From: Basidiobolus meristosporus CBS 931.73
Taxonomy: Eukaryota; Basidiobolomycota; Basidiobolomycetes; Basidiobolales; Basidiobolaceae
NCBI GenBank assembly: GCA_002104905.1
Contig: MCFE01000185.1
Span: forward strand, 62,001 to 126,000
Length of the DNA stretch: 64,000 nucleotides
Direction: 5' to 3'
The notes beneath the pieces are model-generated. The model searched no databases. It saw only the letters and a list, made by a program, of their open reading frames with translations, and was not told the DNA's origin. Below are positions 45,534-58,360 of this stretch, in pieces (position 1 is the first letter of the stretch; each line of letters opens with the position of its first letter). The position numbers and the translations under genes were made by a program.

Positions 45534-48500
45534 CTATAGTTGGGTAGCATTCATGAGGTAGAACTCTGCGCTGTTTTCGCCAGTTCTGGGAAGATCGTAG
45601 AAGATTCTACGCGCAATACTCTCGTTGGCCCCGAACGAGAGATCGTTCTGCTTTTGATCGCTCAGGATCTCCTTCAGATCGGCCTTGTGCTCCTGGACCC
45701 AATGGTCCCAGAAGGAGGCGATGGAGCTGTTCATGATCTTAATAAGATCAATCTCCCCGGGGTTTCCGGCCTTGCCCTCATTCGTGATGGCCTTGTATAC
45801 CACGATCAGACATTCAACAGCGATTTGGCGCTCAGCGGGGTCCAGAATGCAATCGAGGAACTTCTCGACCTCGAGGGCGAAGTTGAACTCTTCAGGGGTC
45901 TTTTCAGAGACGGTGGGGTCCCTGGGAAGGAAATATTCTCCGATGCGGATTCCCTTGGAGTTTTCGAGGACCTTCCAGACCTTTGGATAGAATCTTTCTG
46001 GCACGCGGTTGAAAGCACCGTCATTCTTACGTCTGCGCAGCCAGCGACCGTTGGAGGGGCCATGGTGCGATGAGGTCTTGAACGAGTTGGTTGCTTTGTG
46101 AGTGGAAAGATCGTACACCTTTCTCAAAACCTCTGTGGGCCCCGTGCCGGATGCCTTGTGGGCCTCCACAGCCTCTCCCTTGGCAGCTCCCTTCTCACCA
46201 ATCAAACACCAAGAATCCCGATACTTGATGGTATCGATGTGTTTGCTACCCAGGCCTTCGATGGCAAGCTTGGCATTCAGCGTCAAATGCTCAACGAAGT
46301 CATCCTTGGCACTGATCACCACAACGGTGCCGGGGTCAAGCCACTCGACAAGCTTGACGAAGTCCTCCGCGTCATTCTCGGAGATATGGGTATCGAAGCT
46401 AGTGGTCTCAAGGATTACTCCCTCAACGGGGTCGACCACGACCACATTCAACCCACGGTTACTGATGTTGATGGAGTTCTCGTTGATCTCGATGCGGGAG
46501 AAGTTCCCGTCAGCATAACCCGCGGACTGCACGCTGATGTTCAATAGAGATTTGTTGCAGGATCTGTCCACCACACACACATTTCTCCAGCGATTACCCA
46601 CTTGCTTGCTCTCAGTGGTGACCGACTCGCCACCGCTACTGCTCAGATTGGGGCCGCTGAGAATGGTGCCAAGCAGCGACTTCAGCTCGTATGGGCTAAG
46701 CTGGGTCAGCTGCTCGACAGCCTCCTCCTCATCGCAGCCCTTCATTCTGGAGATTTCTTCACGGAGGGCGATGATGATGTAGTGGGTTCGGAGACGCATG
46801 ATACCTTCAAACAGTTGTGGATCAGCACGCATGAAGCTACCGAGGTAAGTAAGGATTTCTTGAACCAAGGAGGCCTCGCGAACATCATCAGCACTACGCG
46901 AGTAGATGATATCAGTGAGCGCCTCGGGAGCCAGGGGAGATGTGATGAAGATCTCATTCTCACCGGACCCAATGGTGACCTCCTTCTGGCGGATCACCAG
47001 ATCGGTCAAATTGATGGTCAGCGAGCTGGCCACCTTCTTGAGGAGGCCTGCGGACTGACGCACAATTCCCCAGAGCTTGAGTTGGAGGGCCTTCTTGTAG
47101 ATCTCCTCCACCAGCACACCGACGGTTGCCATGAGTGGCTCGACATACAGCTCTGCACCATGGCATGAGTACAGATAGTGGAGAAGATCGATCTGGTCGA
47201 ACATGTTCGTGGTGGAGCCGAGTAGCGAGAGGGCTGCGGGAACTTGGGAGGTATCCCCGAGGGTCAGGGCAAGCATATCAGCAGTGATCGGAGATTCGGG
47301 ATCGGATTCATCATCTTCGGTGGGAGGCTCCACGGGCTCCGCTTCGATATTATTACTGATTTCCTTGGCGCTGGGTTTGCTGTCGACAGTGCTGGTTGGC
47401 TCTTCGGTCTTCACCTGTACACCAAAGTACCCCTCCTCGGTGGACTTCTCCGACTGGATAAGAGGGGTCATCAGATTCGAACTGGACCAGATACCAGACT
47501 TGGTTCTTTGGATCGAACGACGTCTGGAGCTCGAGCGTTTAGAGGACTTGGATCGGAGTCTTATACCGGATGCACCAGCGTTGCAGCCGCGAAGGGTGGC
47601 CTGCCAATCCACTTGGTTCTTGTTGACCAAGAAATCAAGGCTCTCGATGCAGCTTGTGTTGACCATCTCGTTAAGTCTGCCCAACTTGACCCGAACACCA
47701 TTGCAATTTCCGGTGCGAAGAGTCATCATGAAATTCATCAGGTTGCGCTTGTTGCTCCACCCGAGGGCGTTTCTACGCCATTGCTCCTCGTTCTGATCCT
47801 CCGCGTTCGATCTCAAGAACTGGGACGAGGCAGCCGGTAGCTGTTCCCCGTTGAGCATTTCATGGGTGAGGAGGACAACGACAGTTGGTCTGCCTGGGTA
47901 GAACCAATGCTGTTGAACGAAGGCAAGCTCATGCTCGAAGACGGAAACTAGGTAGTCATTGTCCGAAGACAGGTAGAACTGCTCCTTGTCCATGAAGTTA
48001 GGTGTGAAGGCATGAAGCTGTCCTTGAACGCGGTAGAGCTTACTGGTACCCAGTGTGCCGATGGGTCTGCCGGGTCTTCCGGAAAGCGCTAGCTTTTCAT
48101 TCATGCCCAAGGTGGCGTACACCTCCTTGAGAGCATTGGGCGGGGAGATGGTGATTGGGCTGACCTGCTCAAAAGTCTGGGTTTCCAATCCGTATGTGGC
48201 CAGTTGGGATTGAAGGGCAGCATCCTCGGCCACTAGAGCGATCTGAACGACGGTATCGGTGTAGTGAGTACGTTGGGCGTTGAATCTGCGCCCGAGCGGG
48301 TCGACTTCAGAAACCGAGAGTAGTTTGTCGTAGATCAGATTGCCAAGGATGTAGAGCGAATTGGCCCACACAAGAGGGATGTTGTCGTTGGGTACACGTG
48401 TCTGGGAGCCGGGATTCGCCTTTTCAGCTTCGACAGCTTCCTTGGGGACAATATACAATTCGGGGATTAAGGGGAAGCTCTCACGGGCTCTGGGCGAGAG

Positions 48501-49801
48501 TGGAGGAGTCTTTGGTGGAGTGCGGCCGACCGGAACCTCGGCGTCACACACGCAATCGCCGAAGTGCTCGATCTCAATGGAATCCACGATCAATGGCTCG
48601 ATAGCGTCCTTGTAACGCTCAACCAAGTCATCATCCCCCAAGAATAAGCCGTCCAGGATCAGGTAAGTGAAGAACAGTGGCCACTCGCACTCGATATGTT
48701 CGAAGATCTCAAGCTCGTGCGCATTATAGTACAGGCGCGAAGTGTCCTCCAGGATGGACTGGTGACCATCACGCAGGAAGCGCTTGCAGCCGTATTTGCC
48801 TCCAAGCTTTGTGATGATCTCATTCCGGGTTTTCTCCACCAGGCTTGGATCAGCAACGGCGAAGGCAGGGAACCCAATGACCGACAGGATAGCGGCATCG
48901 ATTTCCTTGGAGTTCGACTCACGAGGGAGCGCGGAGTGAAGGGTATTGAAATTGCGAGTGAACTCATCGGGGAGAACGTGGATCACCGAGGAAGGGCCCC
49001 CCTTGGGCCCAAACAAGTTGACACCATTGATGGCCTGCAGAGCAGCAACGGCCATTCCAATGGAGGAGGAGTTCAGCTCGGCTTCACCGTGGTTGATTTT
49101 GTTTCCGCGCTCCCAGATACCGTAATCTGGGGTGCGGTAGGCGCGTTCGATGTAGAACACCAAGTTCTGCACGAAGTCCACCTCATCCTGTGTGTAGACG
49201 ATGCGGAGTCCGCTTGCTGTCATCTGGGCCAGGGTGAGCAAAAACAAGCTGGTGGCATCGATTTGCAGATGTCCCCACTCGGCATCCCCCACAACAACGT
49301 CACCTGTGTTTGTGTTGTACTTGGCGTGGAGTGCGTCCATGAGATTCTGCGTGTGCTTGAAAACCTCCACCTTCTGGGCCTGGCGCATCATTGAAAACAG
49401 GAGGCCACGCATAAGCTTTATCACGGAGTGCTCAAGCTCGTCTAGGATTGGGAAATCTGGTTAGAAACAACGCTGGAGAGAACAATTGGACGGGATCATA
49501 CAAGCACGGCCGTCGTCATCATCGATTTTGCGATATGCCAAGGCGAGACCATAAACGGCCATTATAGAATATACATTATCTCTGTTCAATAGAATCATCA
49601 GCATCAATCCCGAGACAACGGATGGCAAAGCAATGCAACTAACCTCACCCATGCGTCACGATAGTCGCCATGGGTAGTAACCGCCACCGAAGCAGGGATA
49701 AGGCCTGTGACAGGGTTTTGTCTGTTCAGAATGATGGCTTTAACAGCCCTATAGTAATAGTCTAATTTCTCCTGAATGCGACGAGTCTGGACACGAGACA
49801 T
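45534..49801 (-). CDS. Phosphorylase b kinase regulatory subunit, alpha/beta type (1381 aa, 3 exons)
   Basis: Large regulatory subunit that restrains phosphorylase kinase, the enzyme activating glycogen phosphorylase; cytosolic. Exon 1 49801-49644, exon 2 49581-49502, exon 3 49441-45534; introns of 62 and 60 bp (GTTAGT...AACAG; GTATGA...CCTAG). Joining gives RDAWVR-DNVYSIMAVYG and DDDDGRA-YELEHSVIKLMRG and a total of 4146 nt, an exact multiple of three. N-terminal glucoamylase-like domain (about 1-420) has HLQIDATSLFLLTLAQMTAS, GIWERGNKINHGEAELNSSS, KYGCKRFLRDG and ECEWPLFFTYLILDG. Later come NEKLALSGRPGRPIGTLGTS and, near the C-terminus, RRRKNDGAFNRVPERFYPKV. It mixes alpha-like (DAWVRDNVYS) and beta-like (IDDDxGR, PGSQ, YGLETQT) features. 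A Ser/Arg-rich linker lies at about residues 660-680. Human subunits end in a prenylation CaaX box; this one ends MNATQL, so no prenylation. TATAAATA at 49942-49935 (minus) is a candidate TATA box. Confidence 0.95.
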
Positions 49802-51553
49802 CTTTGATGGGTTTCTCGGGTAGAGTTATGCAAGAGACAATGGGCAGAGGAACGTTCAGAGGTGTAGATGTGTGGAGCGGAATTAAGGGGCCGAGGAGAT
49901 TGGAATGTATCTGTCATGACGTTGAGCCATATGGTATTTATAGGCCAATTTTCAAGCCACAAGAATCCATGAGGGATTTGGCTACGTAATCTAGAAATCG
50001 AATCTGAGCTTGAGGAATTGATTACCTCCATTTCCAAATGCGGTGGAGTCTACTGGCACACTCTGGTAATTATTTCTGCTGCACCACCCTATTGACCAAG
50101 ATAATCCCCATCTTTTGAAAGGGTCAAATTCCCTATCGCTTGATCAGGGGATAGTTGATATCAATTTTGGACTTGGACGGCAGTTGGGAAAACAAGGGTC
50201 CAAAAAGGCTGGTCAGAACCATGGCAGAGTTTCGATCTAAAAATACTCACCACCCATGCGCCCGCCTCAAGGGCAGCCCCAGGACCACGCTTTCGAGCGC
50301 TGCGTGTGGCTTCTCGGGGTGATTTGCGGTTTGCGATTGCTTTGGGATAGTGTGTGGAGAAGAGAGGGGCTAAAGCTACCATCTCTGATAAACGATTTTG
50401 TGATACACCGACGCTGCAGTTTAGTGGATCGTCTAGTCATTGTAATACCTACCGGTGGTATTCAACCTTATCAACTCTTGGGTGGTGTCATTTTTCATCG
50501 GCTATATCATGAGTTGCTCGGGAGATATCCTTAGATATCCCTAGCATAGGGGATTCGAGCTATAGCGCGAAAGAAAGGTTAGGTAGAGTTGGCGGGGTTA
50601 CACCTGTGTCGTGGTGTAACCGCATACGTCATCCAGCCATTGTAGCTGTATTGCGTAAATCAATTGAAGTCCAGAGTTGACGCGGGCTTTCCAACAATCA
50701 TTCATTGACATTTGGGTATCTAGGATGTCATTGCGAATGATGATTTCAACCCAATGTACGACCAAGGAGGGCGATATCATGTCTATTGTGGCATCCACTT
50801 GGTATATGCTGGTGTTTTTGGGGGTGGATGGACTGGTTTGCCTGAACGGGCCTATCTTTTCCATAGCGCCTCGCTCATAGGTCTGATGTAGCTGCCAAAT
50901 GCCAGATATAGTAACTCAACCTTACTTGTAATATCCTTTAATAAGCTGCCCGAGCCAGAATTGCTAAATACCACGCTCGTGTTCTGGGATGCTGGATGCC
51001 TCGGAAGCGAGTTGAAGGCATATTATTGATGCGCTACTGCAAGGCTGGAGTCATGAAATGAATGTGTGCTGTGGATTGGGTTGTCAAAAATAGCAGCCAC
51101 GCTGAACACTATCATCGTACTTGCATCAAGCCATCCGAACGAGCACATTCCAGCATAAGGGGCCTCCCATTCCTACTTGGGATATTCCAGATTAAAGGAA
51201 ACATGGGATACTCATGCCTAATGTATTTTATTAGGCTTCATTGGCCACTGGCTACTCCAATCGATCCCATTTTTCGTTGGAATGGCATCAGAGATTTCCC
51301 TTTCGCCCATTGGCTTCTGCTGAGCATAAATGAATGATCTAAATCTCACTTGATTGATGAACATATGCCCTGGGACTTGAACATTCCGCCATTGCCATTG
51401 GCTCAATACCTCGGTAGCCAGCCGACTTTCATGCTGGCTGGTTATGTATTTGTTATCAACAAAGTTTTAACTTTCTGGATCGTAGATTGGTGAGTGGACG
51501 GATTTTATCTTCCACAATAAATTCATTCCGGTTTCTTACGACGTAAATGATGT
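49802..51553. other. Intergenic, no gene recognised
   Basis: About 1.75 kb between the phosphorylase kinase start and the ATPase 3' end, containing the kinase promoter (TATAAATA near 49940). Open stretches at 50256-50534 (+), 50598-50864 (-) and 51062-51337 (+) lack recognisable features. Confidence 0.5.
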
Positions 51554-54500
51554 TTTATTGGTATGATATATAATACGGGTTTGTATTTCACGATAAAATA
51601 AATGACTGTGTCAGGATGTAAGATACCCAAACTATTAACATGAAGACAAAAAATGTATGTATATATAACAAGTCCAAAATGAACTGTGTAAGAAAGTCAT
51701 GCAGTATAAGCTGCTGGCGGTTTCTCGTTGATTTCCTCCTCTTTGTCATCGTTTTCGTCCATAACAATCACCCGGCTTTTGAGGAAGGTGCGTTTGAGGA
51801 ACTTGTAAAACTCGGAAAACACTATGAAGATCACGACCGATACCGCAACGATTGACCACTCCCAGGTAAGTGCCTTGTGCCTAAAGATTTCGGTATTAAG
51901 GTACGGAATGTACAGGATAGGGAAGATCAGGATAACACCCAGAGTGAAGCTGCCGACTAGAGCCTTGTTCTCGAACAATCCTGGCAAACTCTTGGGAAGC
52001 CATTGGGGCTGGCGTAAGCTCCGGCAATTATACGCATGGATTAGGAAGAGCAATGTCAATGTTGTGAAAATGGTACCGCGAGCCCTGAATACCGCATCGC
52101 AGCTATCGGAGTAGGTGCGGCTACACTCAGTTCCTAGTGATCCGTCACCGAAGGCATATACCACTAGAACGAAATCTGCCAGAGCAATAAGTCCCATGAC
52201 TGTGCCATAGAGAATAATGTCAGCGATAGCCTCATGCGTAAATAAGCCTCCTTTAGCCTGTCTTGGTGGAACGCGCATGGTCAAGGGGTTGGCAGGTTCA
52301 AGGCCTAGAGACATAGCAGGGGGAGAGCTCGTGACCATATTCAAAAAGAGAATCTGAACGGGGGACATCGGGTTGACAGACTTTCCATCAACATCGATAA
52401 AAGCAAGGCCAATGATCAATGCGATAATCTCAGAGACGTTGGTGGACATGAGATGTAGGACGAACTTCTGAATATTGGTGAAAATGCGACGACCCTCTGC
52501 TACAGCACGGACGATGGTTGAGAAGTTATCGTCAGTAAGTACGATGTCGGAGGCATTCTTGGCAACATCAGAACCACCCATTCCCATGGCAATACCAATA
52601 TTGGCAATTTTCAAACTAGGAGAATCATTTACGCCATCTCCGGTCATTGCTGCAACTTTTTTACGTCGGTGGAGTGCCTCGATCATCTTCACTTTGGTGT
52701 CAGGGCTACAGCGAGCAATCACATGTGGCAGCTGAGGGAGATTGTCCACTTCCTCATTAGTAAGAGAGTCAAATTCGGTAGCAGTCATGACCAGTTTTGC
52801 GCTTTCCTTGCTAGCTTGATAATCTGCAGGGAGAATAGCAACTTCTCTGGCGATGGCTGTAGCGGTAGCAGGATGATCTCCGGTTAACATATGTACCCGA
52901 ATACCGGCTTTGTAGCACTCGCGCACTGCGTCTTTAGACTCTGCGCGAGGTGGGTCGTAAATCCCAACCAGTCCTAAGAATACCATGTTTTTGTCAACTT
53001 GGTCACGCTCCCAGTAGTCAGGGTGTGTTTCAGAAAGCTGGGGCTCGATGTAGCGATATGCAAGGGAGAGTACGCGGAGCCCATTCGAGGCAAGTGTGTC
53101 AACTTTGCTTCCGACCATCTGCAACAGCTCTTCTTTTTTCTCGATCATTACCTCCTTATCACCGACTCGGACACGGGTGCAGCAGTCGATTACCCGCTCT
53201 GTAGCACCTTTCAAAAAGGCAATGTGCTTTCCAGAATTAGCTTCGGTATAGACTACGCTCATACGTTTGACAGTCGATTCAAAGGCAAATTCAGCGTGAA
53301 TATCGAATAAAGCTCGTTGACCATCAACCTCCTTGGTGAGGGCAGGTTTACCGCTACCAAGTTTAGTGGCAAATACTTGCAAGGCAGTTTCTGTAGGGTC
53401 TCCAATCCCGATCCATTGGTTGCTTTTCTTGTCTTGCTTAATGACGGCCATATTGCACAAGGCGGAGACTTGGATCATTCGTCGCATCGTAGTACTCATG
53501 TTATCTTTAGAGATCTTCCGGGCGTTAGGACCAGGGCCAGACATGGAAACCTCAGCAAGCTCATCTTGGGTGAGCTCGCCCAACTGGAATATTTCACCTT
53601 CGGGATTAAATCCTTTTCCGCTAATCTCGTAATATCCATCACCAGGCAGATAAGCTTTTGTCAAGACCATCTTGGACTGCGTCAAAGTTCCTGTTTTGTC
53701 GGAACAGATATTGGTGACCGAGCCTAGAGCTTCTAAAGCGCTGAGCTGCCGGACAATCGCCTTATTCGTGGCCATGGTTCGGACACCAGCCGCCATAGTT
53801 AGTGTGACTACCGCAATAAGCCCTTCAGGAATCACAGCAATACCCACGGAAATCGCATAGATTGCAACATCCCCAGAGATCTTGAATTTGTTTACACCAA
53901 ATACGATCAGAGCTAACAGTATCGCCAATCCAAACAATACAAGGGCCATTTTGTCAAGGGACCGTTGCAAAGCAGTTTTCCCGGAGCTTCCACTCTCAAG
54001 AAGCCTTTTTGCGATTTTACCAATTTCGCTCTCCATTCCGGTTGCAGTGACAATGCCTTTTCCACGGCCTTTGGTAACAGTGGTACTGGCATACACCATG
54101 TTTCTGCGATCGCCTATAGGCTCCTCAGGGTCTTGTACAAGCTCCAGTGTCTTCGGAACTGGGACAGACTCTCCAGTTAGCAAAGCTTCATCCACTTCCA
54201 AATTGAAGCTCTCAAATAAACGGCAATCAGCACCAATCACATCGCCGTTTTCAAAAAGTAGAATATCACCCTAATCACGGGTAAGAGTTCTGATTAGTCA
54301 AGCTCATCCAAACATGAGGGCGTGACTGGTTTTAGGCTTACCGGAACAACCTCAGTGGTTGATACATGGATTTGGTGACCGTCACGGACAACGTGGGAAG
54401 TGGGTGAGGCCATCTTTCGTAGGGAATCCATGGTTTTTTCCGCGCGATATTCTTGAAAGAAACCGATGGTGGTATTAAGGACGATCACAAAGGCAACGAC

Positions 54501-54839
54501 AGCCCCTTCCACCCAGTCTTTGACCGAGAATGCAACGCCCTACAGGTGGCATTGTTACTAAAGTCACGAAGAGAATTTTCAAACTGTAAGTCACCTTACC
54601 ATTGCAATGATTAGAATTACTGTCAAGTAATTGGCAAGTTGCCGCAGTAAGACCTTCCAAGGATTCACACCACCATCCCCATTCATTTGATTAGGGCCAT
54701 ATTTCTCGGTACGAGAAACCACTTCTTGCGGCGTCAGTCCGTCTTCAATGCAGGTATTTAGTACCTCAACGACCTTTCGAACATCGTATGTATGGTATGG
54801 CGCTGCAGGAGAATTGGCTGTTGCGTCAGGTCTGGCCAT
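51554..54839 (-). CDS. ENA1-like: ENA-type (P-type IID) Na+/K+ efflux ATPase (1003 aa, 3 exons); CDS 51697-54839
   Basis: Plasma-membrane P-type ATPase that exports sodium or potassium. Exon 1 54839-54600, exon 2 54539-54342, exon 3 54270-51697; introns of 60 bp (GTAAGG...TGTAG) and 71 bp (GTAAGC...GATTAG), both phase 0; total 3012 nt. The join restores IIAM-GVAFSVKDWVEG and TTEVVP-GDILLFENGDV. Key sites: TGES at 178-181 (actuator), phosphorylated Asp337 in SDKTGTLTQ, KGATERV at about 500, TGDH at 609, TGDGVNDSP at 689-697, and the membrane motif IPEGLIAVVTLTMA. EYRAEKTMDSL and SFAVKDW-type sequence in the N-terminal third fit the fungal ENA/IID group better than SERCA or PMR1. The C-terminus is cytosolic and acidic (DENDDKEEEINEKPP). 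AATAAA at 51559-51554 (minus) is the likely poly(A) signal. Ion preference cannot be read from sequence. Confidence 0.92.
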
Positions 54840-57237
54840 ATGGTATGCAAGATTTACACGGCTACTAGAGTAGGAATACTATGTATGTAATAAAGTCAGA
54901 GTAAACAAGCTTCAATCAGAAGCTATTCCAATCAATAAAAGCTAGAACAAAGTTCAAAGTATGGAGATTAGGTTCTACATCAGTCTCTTTTTATATCTCC
55001 CGTTAGCAGACAGTTCTGGTGTGTAGCTGCAGCAGTGTTTCTATTGATGAACAATCCCTCCTAAAATGGAAGGCTGGAGAAAATGCTGATGGGTGATGAT
55101 CACACTCTCATTCGTGATTTTCTTATTCCGGATCAAGAAACACATTTATTTTAAAATTTAGTAGACCAGATTGTATATTGAAACCGCTTTATAAATAATA
55201 TAAGCACCTCATCACCGCTTGGGATCCATTTATTAGTAAGAAAGTAGTGTTCCCAATTTAATTTCCAGGAATGGATACACAACACCCGGATCATATGATT
55301 TGTCATCGAGCCTCACTGTCCAGATCTCAACATACTGCTGATATGAAATATGCAGATACTCAAACGATGGTCTCACTTATCCGAAGCTCCGCCAAAGCTT
55401 AATTTCACGGAAGCTAAAATAAGTGTGCCAGACCGAATCAGTCCACGAATATTATTTATCTTGGTCGATTGCTTCAGCAGGGCTTCTCCGTAATCCTCCA
55501 ATGTCCCAAATGGCGATGGATAGAGCAGACTACAGTCAGTGCAGGAGCTCCAGGTCGCTGTTCGTCGGGAAGTTCGGCGCTAGTTTCTGATTCCAACTGT
55601 GGGAAACGGTGATACATGATGAGTCCATCCCCCAAGCCTCCAAAACAGAGGGATTCTAGCACTCATGCAGGAGAAGCCTGACATGCTCAACTGATCGTCA
55701 CTTGCTATCAGACAGCTCTTAGCACAGACCCCATTGGTTATTCTTTGCTACATGTCCAATTGATATCCACGTCTATATTTTGGTTTCATACTAGCTCTAA
55801 TGGAGGATCATGAATGTTATGTGTTCAAAGATTGTGGAAGGCATGTGACATTCCATTCCAGAATTTCTAATTTTACTTTGTAATTCGTTACAACTCGTTT
55901 GCTAACAGAAGCATTCTCTAACTGTACCATTAGTCTATATTTAGCGATTCAGTGTCGGGTCCTGAGACATCGGTCGTTCGAGAATGGATCCCCCTGGTGA
56001 TACAAGATGAATTGATTCCGATATTACCATCATCCAGATAGGGTAGCCTAATGATTGTTCAGGCATTGCTGAAAGGGGACCTTATTGGCTTATTCTGGAG
56101 TTACCTTCAATGCCTGTCTCAACACCGCACCGTATAGCACAAACGCAGATAACGGGTGTCGAATGATCTCTTGTACCACGCAAACAACTCGTCACGAATT
56201 TAATGTTTTAGGTATTACAAGATGGATCTTCTATAGCTGCTTAGTTGGATCCATACCCCAACGAGTACTAGAGCGCGAAAAAAAGCAATAGACTTCGGAG
56301 CGCGGTAGCTATTGCTGCATTGTGCACCCTCTGTCTAGCGCCCGAGAATGATTGTCATAGTATGACTAGTGCTCTTATACATGGCGCCAGTGGCTCCTAT
56401 CTGGCAATTTGTGTGGATTACGTCTTCTTAATCAATACTGGAACTATGATTGTAGAATTGATCCTACTTGATGGGTGTCAGCAGATCCAATAGGCATTAA
56501 GGCGGTTATTGAATAGAGTAGCATCATTGGAACATTCTGTCTCTTGATAAAGTCGTATGAGATATAACCAATCAACTTGTTCTTCAATGGTGGAATCAAG
56601 CTAGCTCCATAATAGATCGGATTTTGAAACCAGCCCAAGCTAAAGCTGAGGGAAACTTACGTTAGATTCCGGATACTTCAACAGGATTTCTGCAAGCACC
56701 AGTCGAGAAGATTCACCGTCTTGGAAATCTCAGGCCATCCCAATATGGCTCTGCACCACTGGAGAAATGCCCCTTCGAAAGTGGGAAACATGTATGGCTA
56801 TGCATTATGAAGGCCGGTATTGGGAATATCAACCCGATGGAGGCAATATCAAGTCAGTACTCGCCAGACCTGTGCTTGGTGGCTTTCGGATATACAGGTA
56901 TTCATGATACGAGGTGGTCAGAATGTTCGTGATTTCCACGAGCTCCCTGAGATCCACATTAGATGGTCTGTATGTTTGTCTGCCGTAGCAAATACGAAGC
57001 CATATCCATCAAACTGCAACGCTTCCATCTCATAGCACAATCGTTCAGTCTCGCTTCGCTTCCCATTACCATCCCAACAGACCTTTCATCTGGATCTATC
57101 TACCAAGACCTAAATCGGTCTATGTTGCCATGAATATCGGGTGATTTTGAAGATCACCAGCAGCGCAGCACTGTTTCACTAGCCTTAGTATCCAAAGTAC
57201 ATCAATGCCATAAGATCCGTTTATTTGCTGAAAAGTG
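54840..57237. other. Intergenic, no gene recognised
   Basis: 2.4 kb with only short open stretches: 56085-56291 (+), 56638-56444 (-, QNPIYYGASLIPPLKNKLIG) and about 56665-56930 (+, no ATG, FLQAPVEKIHRLGNLRPSQY). The last two could be exons or relics of a gene, but I see no domain and no convincing splice pattern. Confidence 0.4.
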
Positions 57238-58360
57238 CTAATCCAGTTTTTCTAATTCATCAATCAATTCTTGAACATCGAAGGATGATGGATCATGGTG
57301 GAACTTTTCCACCAGCTTCTTCTTGCGTTCAGATCCGGTTACATAGAACTGTTGCAACGCATATACCAAGAATTGCGCGTCCTGTGGCGATAGAATTCTG
57401 GGCTTGTCAGCGATTTCGCCGTGCATCAACACTATGTTCTTGGAATCCTTGAGGTCAGTGTAGTGGGTGAGGGTCAGATAGGGACGTGCATTTTCCCCAT
57501 GGGTTTTGTATTCGAGCAAGGAGGTGAAATAGCACTGATGGAAGGCGAATTGCAGTAGATACATTTCTGCTCCTTCTTGGCGTGGGACTGGCAACACAAA
57601 CTACAGAAAAAGGCAAAGTTAGTGTTGTCAAAATAACCCAGGATAAATGGGCCGCCCGTACCAATGGGTATTTCTTGGAACGCTCGAAAAGCTTCCCGTA
57701 TGTTTCAGCGGGAATGACGGCCGATAGGCAGTCTTTGTTAGCGTGGTACTCGGTCCAAATTTTACCAATCGTTTCGGCGTCTTCGGCAAGAACTTTATCA
57801 AGCTTCAATATTTTGTCAAGAGGCTGGTATCGATGGGAAGCCAGTATTAGTAATGAAGCGGCTCGAGTCGAGGAAGGGGGTTTTCTCGACTCACCTTCAC
57901 GTTAGAGGGGAGACCGTTACTTGTATACTCTACGGATGAAGCGGAAGGGATTTTTCGGGCATCAGTCGAAGACTTGTCATTCACAGCATTTGTAGCAGTA
58001 TCGGTGGTGGCTCTAGTGGTTGGGTATGTGTATGAAACCTTTACTGGCTTCAACACTTTGTCTTTAAGTTCTTGAACAGTCTTGACACCTTCTCTAGAAA
58101 TTTTGTAAACCTGGGTTGGATTGACTATATTAAACAAGGAGTAGCTTTCTCATCACTTACGATTCAGCTTTGCGCTTTAACTTGTCAGCATACTTCTGTT
58201 CATAGAAAACTTGGGGATCAACGCTAGAATGTTCCCGACGTAGAATGGAGCGTGGGAAAAGCACAGAAGAAACTGAAGCAGGTCTAGTGCTAGCCTTCGG
58301 TATGGGAAACCTTGCTTTACCGGGGGTAACACGTCGAATAACTGAAGCCCAAGCGTTCAT
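57238..58360 (-). CDS. ATP11: Mitochondrial F1-ATPase assembly factor ATP11 (307 aa, 4 exons)
   Basis: Chaperone of mitochondrial F1-ATPase assembly that binds the beta subunit in the matrix. Exons 58360-58161, 58093-57895, 57823-57662 and 57600-57238; introns of 67, 71 and 61 bp, all GT-AG (GTAAGT...TTCTAG; GTGAGT...TACCAG; GTACGG...CTGTAG). Spliced length is 924 nt, in frame throughout. The first about 45 residues are Arg/Ser/Pro-rich without acidic residues, a mitochondrial targeting sequence. Then KYADKLKRKAES-EGVKTVQELKDK, EDAETIGKIWTEYHANKD, KKYPL-FVLPVPRQEGAEMY and the family signature TSLLEYKTHGENARPYLTLT HYTDL at about 213-237. Yeast Atp11 is of similar length (about 318 aa). A linker of about residues 80-130 is Ser/Thr/Asn-rich and variable. 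Confidence 0.95.

Noticed and set aside
48696-49394. Long plus-strand open frames opposite the phosphorylase kinase gene (also 46098-47840 and others)
   Set aside because: They are antisense shadows of the strongly conserved kinase coding sequence, with no family likeness or start context of their own.
53317-54274. Plus-strand open frames opposite the ENA ATPase
   Set aside because: Antisense of conserved P-type ATPase motifs; low-information Ser/Pro/Arg-rich translations.
55960-56000. Possible tRNA T-arm-like GGTCGTTCGAGAATGG
   Set aside because: No acceptor, D-arm or anticodon stem can be paired around it.
57597-57808. ATP11 as two or three separate short genes
   Set aside because: GT-AG introns of 61-71 bp join all pieces in frame to one 307-aa protein with the family signature.
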